Origin: Ephemerocybe angulata
Taxonomy: Eukaryota > Basidiomycota > Agaricomycetes > Agaricales > Psathyrellaceae
DNA: 64,000 nucleotides
Assembly (NCBI GenBank): GCA_013368325.1
Contig: JAACJK010000223.1
Location: forward strand, 186,001 to 250,000
Direction of reading: 5' to 3'
Numbering within the stretch: the stretch's first letter is position 1; each line of letters begins with the position of its first letter. A program made the translations under genes and the position numbers. Of the stretch, positions 43,821-56,472 are shown piece after piece. The notes beneath the pieces were generated by a model. That model did no database searches. It was not told the DNA's origin and saw only the letters and a program-made list of their open reading frames with translations.

Positions 43821-45831
43821 TGAGTCTATCACCCGAGGATCTTGCAGACCTCACACTCGAGATTCCGATATGGACGTTACAGGAGGTTCGTTCCTTTGAC
43901 ATGTTATGCCTTGGCCATGGGTAGACGGCGCTGACCCTGAGCTCCTGCATGTCTAGTATCTCTCGCGTGGGTGCTACAGCAATTATCGGTGTCTATGCTC
44001 CAAACTGACATGAGATTCCAGTCGCACTTTACAGCTTCTACGTAAGTGAGCTTCTGCTACTCGAGTACGATAACCACTAACATCTACATCTATTCCATCT
44101 CACATAGTTTTACTACTTCTTGACTACACTGGCAGAAGAGGTGCGACTCGAATGTCTGTTGCTTCTAGTTCAACCCAGTAATCAGTTCGAATCTGTGGAC
44201 CCTAGGTCTCCACCATGTGGCACCAAAGACGGGGAACGGGGAAGATGCTGTTCTTCTTCAACCGATACATACCCATCGCTGGCATCATACAGCTAATACT
44301 GCGTATGTGCAGTTTCCACCTCGTTATCCACCCCCGGTCATTTCAACTCAAATTGAACTCCCATTTTAGTTGAGTTCCGAGTCCATACAGTTTTCACGCC
44401 GAAGGTACGTCCTTCTCGTTCGTTCATCAATTCACAAATAACAGTATCTCCTCCAGGGATGCACTGCCCTATGGATAGGAACTGTAGGTATGCCCAAAAC
44501 CAGCCACCATCTTGGGAAGAACAGTGGCTTACGTCGAAACGCCAGTCACAGCGAAGGCTACGACTATCGTATCCGAAGGCGAGTATAATCGATACAACTC
44601 CTACTGGTACAACTAAACTAACCCCGAACGACGCATCTAGTTGCCCTCCTCCTCTGCCTCCACGCACTCCTTGGCGCAAGTCGGAGATATCTCGTCCTTC
44701 TGCTTGCGGTATACACGGTACGCCAGCGAACGTTAATACACTTCAAACCCTCAAGTCTGACGAGACGCGAACAGGGGCTAACACTAGGGGGAATCATTCC
44801 CCAAATCGGGCACGGTTCTGAGGCGGCGAGCGGTAGGTCAGGTTAAGCAACTTGAAGCTCACAGTACTGATTGTAGCCCTACTCCATGGCAGCTCTCCCG
44901 ATTGATCCAATTGATGAGGCGCTGGGATATGCTTGTACCTGGGAAAACGAATTCACCCCTGCAGCGACGGCGGCTTACGCAGCAGCGGGTTACGTCTCTC
45001 TGGCGAAGGCAGTGGGTAAGTTCCATTGATACTCCCAACCATTTTGTTTCGCTGATCGCATGACCCTTCGCTCATCCAACGCTCATCTTGCGACTGTTCA
45101 GCCATATCTGCGCTCGCACTAGCGATTTTCTTCGTGCGATACAGGAACAAGACGGGAACGTTGATTCACATTGTCCGTCGAGATAGTGGTGCTCACATTC
45201 TTTCACTCACCGGTACGTTGAGAGCGCGCTCTGAGTTATCTTGTGATTAACGGATCTCGTAGCGATTCGCCTTGGTGGAGCTATTACTGCTGCCTTACAA
45301 CTGGTAACTACTTCTGCTTCTAGAAGTACGACTGTCACTAACTTTGTGGGTGCAACAGAAACTTGGATTCTATAACATACCTGTTGCGTGAGTCCATGGA
45401 TCGTCGCACCGTACAACCAGACTCGGAGTACTCACTTTATACAACCACCACCCCATAGCATTGTCGATGGGTAAGCATCCTAATTCCAGCCCCACACTAT
45501 CGTGCATCCAAGTCTAATTGTTCTTAGCCTCATCACCGTGCTGGTGCCCATCCTCTCATGTCGTCTCCTCCTCAACATGCGTAAAAGCGGAGATCCGATC
45601 GTACGCACGATCGTCTCAACATTACTCTTCGATCCACCCCGCCCAGGTGAAGACTCCGAAGACGAATACCATGACGACGACGACACTGACCTCAGCGATT
45701 CGCCAATCGAGAGGGCGCGATTTGCAGGGCTCGGACGAAAAAAGGCCGTCGCAATAGGAGTGAAGGAAAAAGGCAATATAGAAGGAGGGGATGTCAGGAG
45801 TGATTATCTCGACGGCATTGAGCAAGTTTGA
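43821..45831 (+). CDS. DUF6533-type multi-pass membrane protein with acidic tail
   Basis: At least ten short exons with conventional splice sites: MSLSPEDLADLTLEI..LQE (43821-43886), YLSRVGATAII, VALYSFY, FYYFLTTLAEE, then the DUF6533 core GTGKMLFFFNRYIPI (about 44209-44300), ALLLCLHALLGASRRYLVLLL, GLTLGGIIPQ, LPIDPIDEALGYACTW..VSLAKAV, FFVRYRNKTGTLIHIVRRD, AIRLGGAITAALQL, and a last exon ITVLVPILSCRLLLNMRK leading into FDPPRPGEDSED and a long Asp/Glu tail. Six or seven hydrophobic segments are visible; the acidic Ser-rich tail is probably cytosolic. It looks intact and is the best template for the truncated, broken and minus-strand paralogues here. Exon edges in the middle are approximate. 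Function unknown. Confidence 0.78.
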
Positions 45832-48014
45832 TAGATAGATTAAAATGTGTACTGGTCGAACATCACCCAATGCGCCACTGGTTTGAAACTTGTAGAGCTA
45901 GGAACGTTGGGCGAGTAGCGACACAGCGGAGACCGCCGATATGGCGGTACTCAGATAGTGGCACCTCCTTGAGGTCCCCTTCTCTAAGGTCGCAATCAGC
46001 GGCACAGCGTCGTGAAGTCACAATCCAAAGATACACAAAATGTCATCTTCAAGAGGAGGGGAAGCGCCGTCCCCTACATGCCGACACAGATGCTGTGGCT
46101 TCCCTTTGCTCGCGCGCGCGCTGACCTCGCGAAGATGGTGACCGACATTTCGCCCAGTGGAGCACTGGTCAAGTTCTCCCCGCGGCATTGCACTAATATT
46201 GCACGGAGGGGCGACAGGCGTGGCGGGGGCCAAACCTAAGCTCCCCGGCGACGTGAGCTAGGGTGGCGGCGCTGGATAGCGGCGCAAGATAGCCAGCAGG
46301 GAGAACGGAAGCCCCATCCGCTCGGACCGCGACTGAAGAGGTGGAAGCCTACGAGCAGCATCCTGGCTGCAGTATTCCCATGAGCCAATCGCCATGTAGC
46401 GACACGTATGTGTGGCGAGGATACAGCAAAGAAAGTAGAGCTGGAGAGGGAGGCGATACACCACCACCCCGGTTGTGCAATGAAAGGGCGCGTGAAACGC
46501 CTTCAAGGTCGCACCCTAGGACTCAGCAGTTTTATTTCTCTGGCCCTCTTCCATCCTCGTGCTTCCGATCCATCCCTCCCAGCCAATCCATCCCTCCCAG
46601 CCAATCCATCACCCCAACCTCCCAGGATGACAACCCGGGGGATCCTGGGATGATGGACTGCAAAACGAAGCGAGCGTCTGGGTACAAGGATAGCCAGTTT
46701 GATCGGTCGGTCGACAATTCAGAGGAGGAAACACATGCAACGGCAGTTTCGACGCGACGACATGGAGGTTGGGAGAGAAAAGGGTGACGAGACTGTGACC
46801 TCGGCCAGAACTAAATGATGCGCTGACACAGCGCATCCGGTAGGCCCCTCGTTCGATTTGAACACGGCGCCTGAAAGAGGAAGGCGTCGAGTATGGCCTG
46901 GCTTATTCGGGGGGCGCGGACTCACGACATCGAGATAAGCGACATCTAATCTAATCAGATCCCCTGCAATTAAAGTAATCGAGCGACTACGGCTCTACGT
47001 GCAGATCGATACGGCAAGCTAAGGGACGCGATAAGTGCTTGAAGTATAGAATTTCAATGATGGACCCTGCCCAGATCCAAGTCTGGTTATGTAGCATCCG
47101 CAGATCACAGGTACTACCATTAATTCCCATGGCCTTCGGTAAACGAGGATCCGGAGACACAGTGCTTCTAGGTCCGCAGCCCAACAAAAGGGGCCCATCC
47201 GTCGTTCTCAGATGAATATGATCGACATGTACGTTCTAACTCCCTGAAGATCACTTCCAAGTTCCGGCTTCCTCGCGTTGGGGCGGAGCTGGTCTAACCG
47301 TAACACCCTCTAACTTCCTCAAAACTCGACATCCATTACGGAATCATGGCCTTCAAGGCCTTATTCTTATTCTTATTTTCTAAGTCATGTCCCGTTCTGG
47401 AACTACTGAAGGCCTCAGTGCAGAGTTCTTGATTGCTTTGATTACACGCCCCGAAGTCCATGGTTCATGTCGGTTTCATCAAGAAAGATCTTACAATGCT
47501 CTCTGCGTTGTATATGGTTTGATTATCGGAGCCGAGGTTAGCTCCAGCCTAGACGGTAAGCGCTGGGGGGAATTTAGCTTTCAAGACTGTTACCTGTATG
47601 CAACCTTCACAAAGTACAGGATGGCGCATTAATCCACGCATTCCACCTAACTGTGGGAGAGACCGATAAATGAGCCCAGAGTTCGCCTCAATTGCCACCA
47701 AGATAGATGCCGGCAGAGTATGTTATGATGGCACGTACCACACGTTAAGCTTTGATTAAGGCTCCCTCCACCCGCACGGACGCCTTATCGCGACACTGGA
47801 GAGATCAGGGCGGCGAAAACACAGATGCATATGATTTGAGATCATGATGGCGTTCCATTATCCGCTCTGCTATGCAACGTTAAGATGTAAACGGCATGGT
47901 GGCGGAAACCCTCTTTATAGATCGACCCCATTGAGGGATCGATCATCCTCCCTCCTCTCTCTCTCTCGCCCTCCCTCACGCTTCCCCTCTTCCTCAGTCG
48001 CCTCCCGATACGAT
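45832..48014. other. No gene assignable
   Basis: No domain or consistent gene model. About 46569-46610 holds an 18-bp direct repeat (ATCCATCCCTCCCAGCCA, about 2.5 copies). The promoter of the next gene has a TTTATAG run near 47915 and a TC-rich tract (47955-47985) shortly before its start. Confidence 0.45.
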
Positions 48015-49809
48015 GGATGCTGAGATTGCAACGATGGCTGTTACGATTTCACGCGACGAGGGTATCTCCTCAGGTACGGGAGAATTCACCTCAGCCTCCG
48101 TACTGTACTAAACGCAATTTAGCTGCCGCATTGGCTTTTCTCTTATGCGATATATGTCACCTTTTTAAAGACGAGGTCCGTACTTCCACCCCGCGGTTGC
48201 ATCTCTTCACTCATTACTTCACCCATGATAATAGGTGAACTACATCTGGCCGTACGTGAAAACCTCAAGCTGGGACTGCCATTCATATACTCATCAAGGA
48301 GGTTAGGATGCGAATGAACTTGACGAAAGCAATGTACTTGCTGGCCAGATACTATGGCCTCATGACCGTGATGTGAGTATTCGGCTGTTCTGGATACGAC
48401 TGTGATGAGCTGAGCAATCGTTCCGCCAACAGCGCATTGATTATCAGTGAGTTGGCCCTGGAAAACATTTTCCTCGGGATAGGATAAAGTCTCATAGCTT
48501 TGCTACACAGTCAGGGCGATCGAGAACCCAACAGTAAAGGTACGTACCTTGTGCCTGAGACCTCGTGAAACTCCCGATAACTGATCTCATCCTCCCCTTG
48601 TTTAGTTGTGAGTGGCAAATTCCATCTCCCTGACTAGGCTCGAACTCAAAGTTGTGCGATAGCTGCATTTTGAACACTCGCATCATGCAAATGGCGGGGA
48701 CCTGGGTCAGCCTTCTCATCCTCGACGTTATTTGCACCGTGAGGCTGTATGCTTTGTACGCACGCAGTCGCAAAGGTGAGTTATCCCTGATATGTAAGGG
48801 GCAGTCTCTATTCTGAAACTGATACCCGTGTGCAGTACTGTTTTCCTTGATAGCCCTGAGCCTTTGTGAGTTTTACCGGTTCTTTGGGTATAATGAAAAT
48901 TATGTTCTCACCTGGGCACATCTGGAAAGTGGAACTAGCGGTGAGTGAAAGTCTAGGTTTAGGTCGGTCATACGGATCTTACATCGTCTATAGGCGTCTT
49001 TCTTCTCAATTTACGCAGCGTCGGACTACAGCCGCCTCAAGGTCAACCCTCCGAGCGAGCTGTCATCACGTTTTGGATGTCAGTTGATACTTCCCCAACT
49101 GAGCAAGAAGCAATGTGATATTCACATGCTGGCTTGGCTATTCACTCTCATTAACGCCAGTATGTCCGCAGTCTCGCGCCTATGCGATCCAGCTAACGCT
49201 TATCATAGTGACTTTCTTCGCGCTGACGCTATTCAAGTTCAAAGATTCCCTGAAAGATGAAGAGGGGGTGGTTCAGTACAGCACCTTCAAGAAACGGACG
49301 TACATCTCACCGCTTCTGCTCGTCTTTATGAGAGACGGCTCGTATACCTTGCTACTGTGAGTGGAGCAATTTCTACACATTGTTATCTATAATCTAATGC
49401 CGCGATATACAGCCATGCAGGTACAGCATATCCGTTTTGGCGACCAAGCTCCCTACTTACAAGTTCTTATCAGCCGTTATAATTACGACGATGACAGTAT
49501 GTTTGCATAGAGAAGGATTGTACTTCCCACCTGCATGGCCGTGAGTTGTGTAACGCGTCGATTAGAGCTTAAGGGTCCGACTAACAGCCGACATCTGCAG
49601 ATGGCTCTACGCCAGCTTCTCCTATGTTGTACGCGAGCTCACCTTCCTCGTTATGATCAACCTTTGCTGACCTTACTTAGGGTTCACGTCTTATCATCAA
49701 TCTTCGCCGTGCTAGTGCCCGAGGGGTGACAACAACCTCAGAGACGGCTGCTTCGAGCGGGTCAGGTAGATTTGAACAAATTGAATTTGCGTCAAGAGGG
49801 AAATCATGA
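48015..49809 (+). CDS. DUF6533-domain membrane protein, classical type
   Basis: Intron-rich. Recognisable exons are MDAEIATMAVTIS.., AAALAFLLCDICHLFKDE, VNYIW, MRMNLTKAMYLLARYYGLMTV (the DUF6533 signature), QMAGTWVSLLILDVICTVRL followed by YALYARSRK, VTFFALTLFKFKDSL, RTYISPLLLVFMRDGSYTLLL, and a last exon GSRLIINLRRAS to a stop at 49809. The ALYARSRK and MRDGSYTLL segments and the GSRLIINLR ending are characteristic of the large Agaricomycete DUF6533 family of probable seven-helix membrane proteins. It belongs to a different subfamily from the other four copies, without the acidic tail. Function unknown; a receptor-like topology is inference only. Confidence 0.75.
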
Positions 49810-50073
49810 GGGATGCATCGTGCTATTATGAGAAGGAAGACGCTCGTATACCATATCATAATTGACACTAGAAGTAATATTTAATTATACACACAGTCGT
49901 TTCCACTGAATCGTCGGTGCTTCATGGAGGGAGTCGACCTCTGGAATCCAAGCCCTTCAGAACTTCATCGCTTCCTCATACTGACACCTCAGAGTCAAGT
50001 GTATCATTTGGGCATGGCCTATTCAAGGGTTGGCACGTTAGTCGCTACGATGAAGGATCTTAAACTATAGCAC

Positions 50074-52187
50074 TCACTGAAACACGAAGACACTATTCAG
50101 TAGCCTGTACCTCTTCCCCTCTGAAGCATCAGGGTAATATTGGAGCTTGGCGAACACATGTGTCGACCAATTCCAGTCATACGCAAAGATTGCCTCCGCG
50201 CAAACATACTTCTCCGGCTCAGCCATAGCGTCCTCGCTATACCTCGCGACACGGTTTTCGAAGGCACCGGAGCAACGCATTTCGTCCTGGGGATGGGGGT
50301 TGACGTAGAGGCGATCAGATAAATCCATGCACTGCGAAGCAAAAAGCTGCCCGCGGAAGTCGATCAAGACGTGAGTGGGTCGGTCGGCGTGCACTTTGAG
50401 CTGTCCAGAGCTGGCATTTGCAGTGTGCTCAAGGAATTTGAGCTGATCCTGCCTTACACTCCGCGAGACGTCAGAGTAAGACGGGCCGCTATCTATGTTT
50501 GATGTCAACCATCTAGAAAAGAAGACCTAACTCTGTAGATAAAATAAATACCTTTTACGCCTTGGGTACGCGCGAGCAGTTTACATTCATTCGAGTGGAA
50601 CCTGGACCAATCTTCCGTCCTGCATCGGTCAGAGCAATACGCGACGCTGAAGCAGTCGCTACATTGCCGTAGGTCGGTATCACTTTGTCCGTCTGTTGAA
50701 CTTCTTGAGTGCTATGTAAGAGTAAATCAGCTTCCATCCCAATGGAAACCCTGATCCCAACTTACCTCGTGATTGGCGCACAGGCTATGCTCGAGGCTGG
50801 GTTTCTCGTCGAATACCGAACGAGAAAGCTCTAACACTCCCTTGTACTGTAGAGCTATCGAAGACCTTTGACCAACTTCCTTTAGGTACCTGCCAAGAAC
50901 ATCCGCTTGCTCATTCAGATCCCTGAGTACAGCGCGGTACACATCAGAGACCGTCATATGGATCAAGAAGTATCGGAGGACCGATTCAGCCAAGAAAATG
51001 TCTCCGCCACCGCCACCACTCAACAAGCGCGCGAGGCACTTGAACGCCGTTGATACAGCCTTTCCTCTCACCAGATCGAGAATGCGGCGATGTGAGTGTG
51101 GCGTAACGTGGTTCGTTTCAGTTAGCCATCCTTCGTGCCCGTCGATCAAACGAGCAATACCTCCAACCACTATACGCCATGTCTCCGGAATGAAGTTCGC
51201 GAACGGTTCTACCTCGTCACTGGCCAAGACGAACATCGCACACGCAATGTAGTAGCACACTCGACGACGAATCTTCTTGGATATTTCAGGGTCATTCCCT
51301 AGCGCGGATACGACCAGAGAAAGTGTGGCCAGATCATACGCAACGATGGCAAAATCCCATAGGTCATGACCTCGAGCTCCTCCGAAAGTCATCATCCGGG
51401 GCCTATCGTATAACGACTTGACCACCTTCATCCTTAAACCCGATCGCATGGCCTTGAACCGAGAGGCTAAGAGGTGTGTCGTGCTTTTCCAGTTGAGACA
51501 TTGGCTAAGGGATTTCAGAATCACGCAGGTCGGATTCCCTGCGGCACAGTTTATATACCAGTACATTCCAGATTCGGGATCCTTCTGGTGTAGCAGGAGG
51601 TAGATGTAGTCGATGGTGTTGGCGTTATCAAGAATCTCCTCCTGTAGATGGGACCAGCCGTCAAAGGAGATCATGGAGTAGAAGGTGCGGACCGTTGTGA
51701 AGATTGTAAGGGGGTCGGAGGCGGTGGGTGTGTTGAGCATGAGGTAGAGCAGCCACTTCAAAATGTCGTTCCAGCATTCTAGCAGCATGTAGAAATGCGC
51801 ATCAACGAAATTCGTGGCTTCGGCTAGGCCGTTCCCCTCCCCAAGAGCGGCAATGACTGTCTCAGCCTGGTGCAGCGCTGCCCTTGCGTTATTGGTGGCC
51901 GCGACTGCGATTTTCTGGGAATCTTGAAGTGGATTGCACGTTGGGATGTGGGTTCCGTTCAGTGTATCGAGTATGGCCTTCCACGGGTCCAAGTTACGCT
52001 CAGGGAAGACATGGAGCCAGTAGCTCCGAGGATCTCCTTTCTTCAGCACCTGAGTTATGAGAACACGGTTCATTAGGATTAATCCATTTGACAGCGTGCA
52101 AGGTGGGCTTACCAAATTTGTTGAAGGGGATTGCGTTCCGAGGTAGTGGAGGTTCTTGCGTACAGTCCAAGTGTTGTGTTCGGCCAT
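50074..52187 (-). CDS. MYND-type zinc finger protein
   Basis: Three exons (52187-50766, 50711-50552, 50492-50074) give 666 residues; the frame is continuous across both introns (54 and 59 nt). The first about 460 residues are helical with no named domain. Exon 1 ends in CANHE and exon 2 supplies CSDCFSVAYCSDRC..DW..FHSNEC, the MYND pattern of zinc-binding cysteines and histidine. The C-terminal 140 residues (HVLIDFRGQ.., NWSTHVFAKLQYYP) resemble the tail often seen in basidiomycete MYND proteins. MYND fingers mediate protein-protein contacts; the partner is unknown. Start chosen as the first Met of the long frame (MAEHNTW). Confidence 0.83.
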
Positions 52188-52791
52188 TTTGGGAATGTGA
52201 GTGTCGACGCGAATGAATATCTCGTTTCTAGGGATTCTGACTGGGGGGATTCGAATTGGGGGAAAGACGGGAAGAAAAGGAAATATTTATATGTTTCCTA
52301 TCGTCCCTTGAGAAATGGTTTGACGACACTCGGTTTTCAGAGATGGGGCCCGAAGCACCGCGCTTTGTCCACTCATGTAAGCAGCCCACGAGTGTCCCTG
52401 TACATGTCACCAAGGCGAATATTAGGGAAACTAGCGAGTTCTTTTGTCTCTGTTGCCTCTAGTCCTTCACTTCGTATCTCTCGTCGCGTAGATACCTCTC
52501 ATATGTCTAATAGCTTCCGTTCCGCTGTTATTGTCTTCCTGTTATGGCCTTCTCTATTAATTTTTGTGTCCCAAGGCTTGGACCTGCTTACTGACAACAT
52601 CGCGTGAATTTCGAGATACTGGGCCATTGCGTTCCCCTTGGACCGGTCGCATACGCAGGTCGATACCTAAGGGCCTTACTTCTAACATATAAGCAGGCTC
52701 TGATATCCGCAGCCCTGGCCCAATGCGAGTTTTGACTCGATTCTTTACCGAAGCGAAGCGAGCAGCTCTTTTGTATTGTTTTGAAAATCCT
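52188..52791. other. No gene assignable
   Basis: Upstream region of the MYND gene; open frames here are antisense or short. Confidence 0.4.
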
Positions 52792-53505
52792 TAACGGCGC
52801 TGCCTCGCAGCGCCAGTCCCCGACTCCGACGTTGTTTCTCAGAGAAGTTACCTCCGTTCAGCTTTAAAAAGGGGATCACAATAAACGTTGTAATTTAGAA
52901 TTGAGAGCAGAGGCCACAATTAAATAGTGTGTATGATAACTCCCGGAGAATCCAGCTGGCCCGGTCGACATCTATTCTGACCAAATCGAGCCCTCCACAC
53001 TGAGTTAAGTTGTCTTCGTAGTAGTAGTAGTATATTAACTGGAGCTGTTCCAATTCCTGAACGCCGGGGTCTGGGCTTCTATCATAGAACAAGCAAAACT
53101 ACGTCGTACTATCCTGCTGAAACTGCCCGCTGAAGAAAGCCGATTGCATAGGAGAGTCAGGTATGGTCGTGATCGGGAAGTCTTGGGTGATTACGCTCGG
53201 TTTTCCGTGGTTGAACGGAAGCTGTATCTGAAGGTGGAATTGGGCATTTTGTGGAATGGTACTAGGTAGTGGGTAAAGTACACCTCTCTCAAGTGTGCAC
53301 CTACTGACTCAGGAGAAATTAAAGACAATGTCCATCGAGCTGTGTAGGTCTGCCTCACAGCGCTCCACATGCCATGATGTTGTTGATTTAACATGACCGG
53401 GAATCGAACTCTCGCCTTCTTCCTTTCCCGTTCTCACGCTTACCATCTACAGAGGAAGGCCCGTTTCTTCCTGACAGAACCCTCCCCACTTCGTGGAGTC
53501 GGGGA
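52792..53505 (-). mobile_element. Non-autonomous element with Helitron2/Helentron-like ends, copy B
   Basis: Same ends and orientation as 21995-23481. TTAACGG is followed by an 8-bp-stem hairpin (GGCGCTGC..GCAGCGCC, 52796-52814) and AGTCCCCGACTCC on one side, and CAGAACCCTCC..GGAGTCGGGGA (ending 53505) on the other. Length is about 0.71 kb against 1.49 kb for copy A, and the interiors are unrelated by eye. The hairpin stems differ in sequence but remain paired. The interior has no coding sense. Near 53398-53445 on the minus strand there is a weak tRNA-like B box (GAGTTCGATTCCC). Confidence 0.58.
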
Positions 53506-54544
53506 TTCTCGTCTCAATGCGCCACTATCCCTATCCACTCTCTCAATGTGCTTAGCCTCAACCATTTGAAAAGTACCAAGAAATAGTGGTGTGGGGACGA
53601 TGATTGTGACCATTGCTTTGTGCAATGAACGTAAGACCAAGTCGATCTTTGGTCATCTCGGCAAACAAGCGCCCGTGCCCGTGCGGCAGGCATGAATCAC
53701 GTGAGGCGATCGCATCAGGATCCAGAGGACCTTGGCACACAAGTACAAGCAACGTCCGTCATCGTTCAAACTGGCGATGTTCGACCTCTTTCGTTACCTC
53801 CACCTACCACAGGTATCCTGATTCTGGCTCTCTCTAAGCTCGATATCGTGTGGACCTACTCGGGCGAGAAATTCAGATGCAGAAATGGGGCCGTCCGAGA
53901 ACCCTCGGGTTTGGCTTACGCATCCTGGATTAGTGGGTTCTGACGCGGCGCAACGTTATTCATGGATGAGATATGTTTAGCTCAAGCTTATCTGCAGGCC
54001 CCAAAATTCTCGCATCCACCCTCCAGACGAAAATATATCGCCTGACTGTGCCCACTCCCCTCGCTCTCTGAGCCCCGCATAGGCTAACGAGAGGAGCGAG
54101 GACGAAGGGGCGGGCACAGGTGCGAGGTCCAAGCACCCTTTTAGGGATGCCGCCCGGAGATCGATGCGCTCGGCATCGCTGCGTACATTCCTATAGGTGT
54201 GCACAGCTGACTGTACGGTCATTCGATCGGAGGTTACAATTATGACGCACTACACCCTTCCTCTACCTCTCGGAGGAGGGTACAGCCGTCTTCGTCGGGC
54301 GGGATGCACCAGGACCCGGTCTCTTCCTGTCTCTTCTCGTCTTTCCGGCTCAACTCAGCGCGAGATCGGTTTATATTTGTGCTCGCCGAAACCCAATACC
54401 GGCATGGACGCTCCAGAATTAGAGATCGCATCTGGGAGAGAGACGCCGAGCGGGGTACACGATACGGCGAGGAACGGGAACAACGATGTTCTCGAGCTCG
54501 CGTTTTGAAATCCATGGTTTTTTAACGCTTACTCCCGATCGATT
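53506..54544. other. No gene assignable
   Basis: Short frames on both strands with no domain. The stretch ends in the promoter of the four-TM gene. Confidence 0.4.
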
Positions 54545-54554
54545 CGATATAAAG
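54545..54554 (+). promoter_or_regulatory. TATA box of the four-TM protein gene
   Basis: CGATATAAAG about 140 bp before the start codon at 54691. Confidence 0.45.
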
Positions 54555-54690
54555 GTGGCTGGCAGTCCGATTTTGGAATCCTTCCCCCAAGCTTAACCTT
54601 GACCTCCCTCTTCTTCGCCGCCAGTCATCCACTCCCCCGTTCATTCGTCTTCGACCGCCTTGCCTCGCTGACGACCTTTGATACGCCACG

Positions 54691-55509
54691 ATGCCACCAA
54701 AAGGTGAGACTTGTTCTCGCATCTATTCAGGCCCATGCTCATCGTCGTTCCTCTTTTTTCCAGCCCAGAAGGAGCCTGCAGTTCGCCGTATCACCCCGAG
54801 CGTGCGGTCGGTCCTGTACGCTCTAGCGTTCGGGTGGCTCTTCCTCTTGAGTGCGTACCATCACTCTTCTTCCTCCTCGACGTCGCTTACCCCCGATCTT
54901 ACGCTCACCTTTTCTACCATCCTCCTCGTTCCCGACTTCTACCGATAGCCGGCTCCGAGCTCGGTCTCGTATCCCAACAGCTTCACAGGGGAGGTAACAA
55001 CTACGCGAACTACGGATCTAAGCAGTACAAGCACGCTCTCGGCCTACTCCTCTTCTCCTGTCTTTCCTCCCTCCTCGTCATCCTGTCACACCCATGGCTC
55101 AGTGTTCCCTGTGCGTATCCTCCTATCTCCCATCCATAGTCCTTACTCAAATCGCCGTTGTAGTCGTCTCCGTCTGCTCGTTCGTCCTCGCTGTTTTCTT
55201 CGGCACCGGCGCTGGTATCGTGTGGCAGGATACTGGCCACTTCTTCAAGGGAACGGGATGCCGCCCCCCTGATCAGATTCCTCCGAACTGGAGGCGGTTC
55301 GCAGACCAGTGTCGCATAATCGTCAGTATTCAGGCGATGGCTTGGGCTCTCTGTACGTCGACTTTGTCCAACTCGCCCTTCGGCTCGTCCTGATCACTCG
55401 ATCCTTCACAGGGGGTCTCTATATCCTGCTCTTCGTCGGAACGCTCATTCACAAGCTTAAAATCACCACCCGACCAACGCCTGAAGGCTTCTACCACAAC
55501 AAGGTCTAA
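54691..55509 (+). CDS. Four-transmembrane MARVEL-like protein
   Basis: Five exons (54691-54703, 54764-54850, 54949-55110, 55164-55352, 55412-55509) give 182 residues with all phases consistent. The N-terminus MPPKAQKEPAVRR is basic. Helices follow around VLYALAFGWLFLL, ALGLLLFSCLSSLLVIL, VSVCSFVLAVFFGTGAG and AWALWGLYILLFVGTLIH. A Cys-containing loop (FKGTGCRPP..FADQCR) lies between helices three and four. The layout and size fit the MARVEL-type small tetraspanning membrane proteins of fungi, but assignment rests on topology rather than a strict motif. The tiny 13-nt first exon is supported by a clean GTGAGA donor. Confidence 0.75.
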
Positions 55510-56472
55510 GCCCATCTCCCCATCGCCGCCTCCGGCTCCGCGTCGGTTGCGCTTTCCGCCTTCTCTCCCTCCATCCTACCCTCACCCTCGACGGGCTTTA
55601 ACCCCGTCATCGTCGACCCTCGTCTCGCGTAGATTTGCTCCCTCACAAAAAGTAATACTCAACGACATGAACTGGCCTTCATCTTTTATCCATACATGTT
55701 ATCATCCATATACTTCACGCGATCCTCGTCTATCCCGCTCCCATGACGAATTTTGCTTTTGGTTTCGACTTCTCATATTTTGACGACGGTGCCTAATATC
55801 CGCATAGCTCTACTTTTCATCCCTTCCTTCTTTCCATGTGTAGCGTTGCGTGCATCTTTTGGTATAACCCTAATCTACCCATACCGCCTTGTATTCAACG
55901 CGGAATCTACGTTTCGTGATGATATTGGTCTGCTCTATCAAGTCTGACCGTCGTGCGACCCTGCTCTATGTGTATCCGGCCGTGCTCAGAAGTTGAACCC
56001 TATACTTGTAAAGATTCGTCGAAGTCGTTGACGATGAGCAGCTGGCCGTTGGCTGGCTGCCGTCTGAGCTCGCTTTCGACGCTTAAACGCCGGCGCCAAG
56101 CCAAGTTCAGTAGGTCACCAGCTGGGCGCCTATTGCTTTCCTATGCTCACCATGCGACCTTCCGGCGCTTTACGACTTCCCCAAGCTTAGTCGAAACGCA
56201 TACTGGGGATGCCCTCCAGATTCGCGCACCATAACAAGAAAAGAGCTCGATGGGGTCCTAACACGACCGAAGCAGACCAATGTGCCGTGTCTGCGGCAAG
56301 GTCCATGCGCGCTTACAACAGCTGTTCCTTCTAATTATCCTCAACAATAGGTATTCCCTCAGTAAGATAGTAGTGCTCTAGAGTTACGCGGACCTTTATT
56401 TGATTGTTCTTTGGGTGAACTGGGCGAAGTATTTCACCGTCACACCTCTCCGCACTACCACGCGTCCACAAC
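55510..56472. other. No gene assignable
   Basis: 3' flank of the four-TM gene, pyrimidine-rich; nothing recognised. Confidence 0.4.

Noticed and set aside
53398..53445. tRNA gene on the minus strand (GAGTTCGATTCCC B box)
   Set aside because: The T-stem does not pair and the acceptor ends do not match; at best a tRNA-derived fragment inside the Helitron2-like element.
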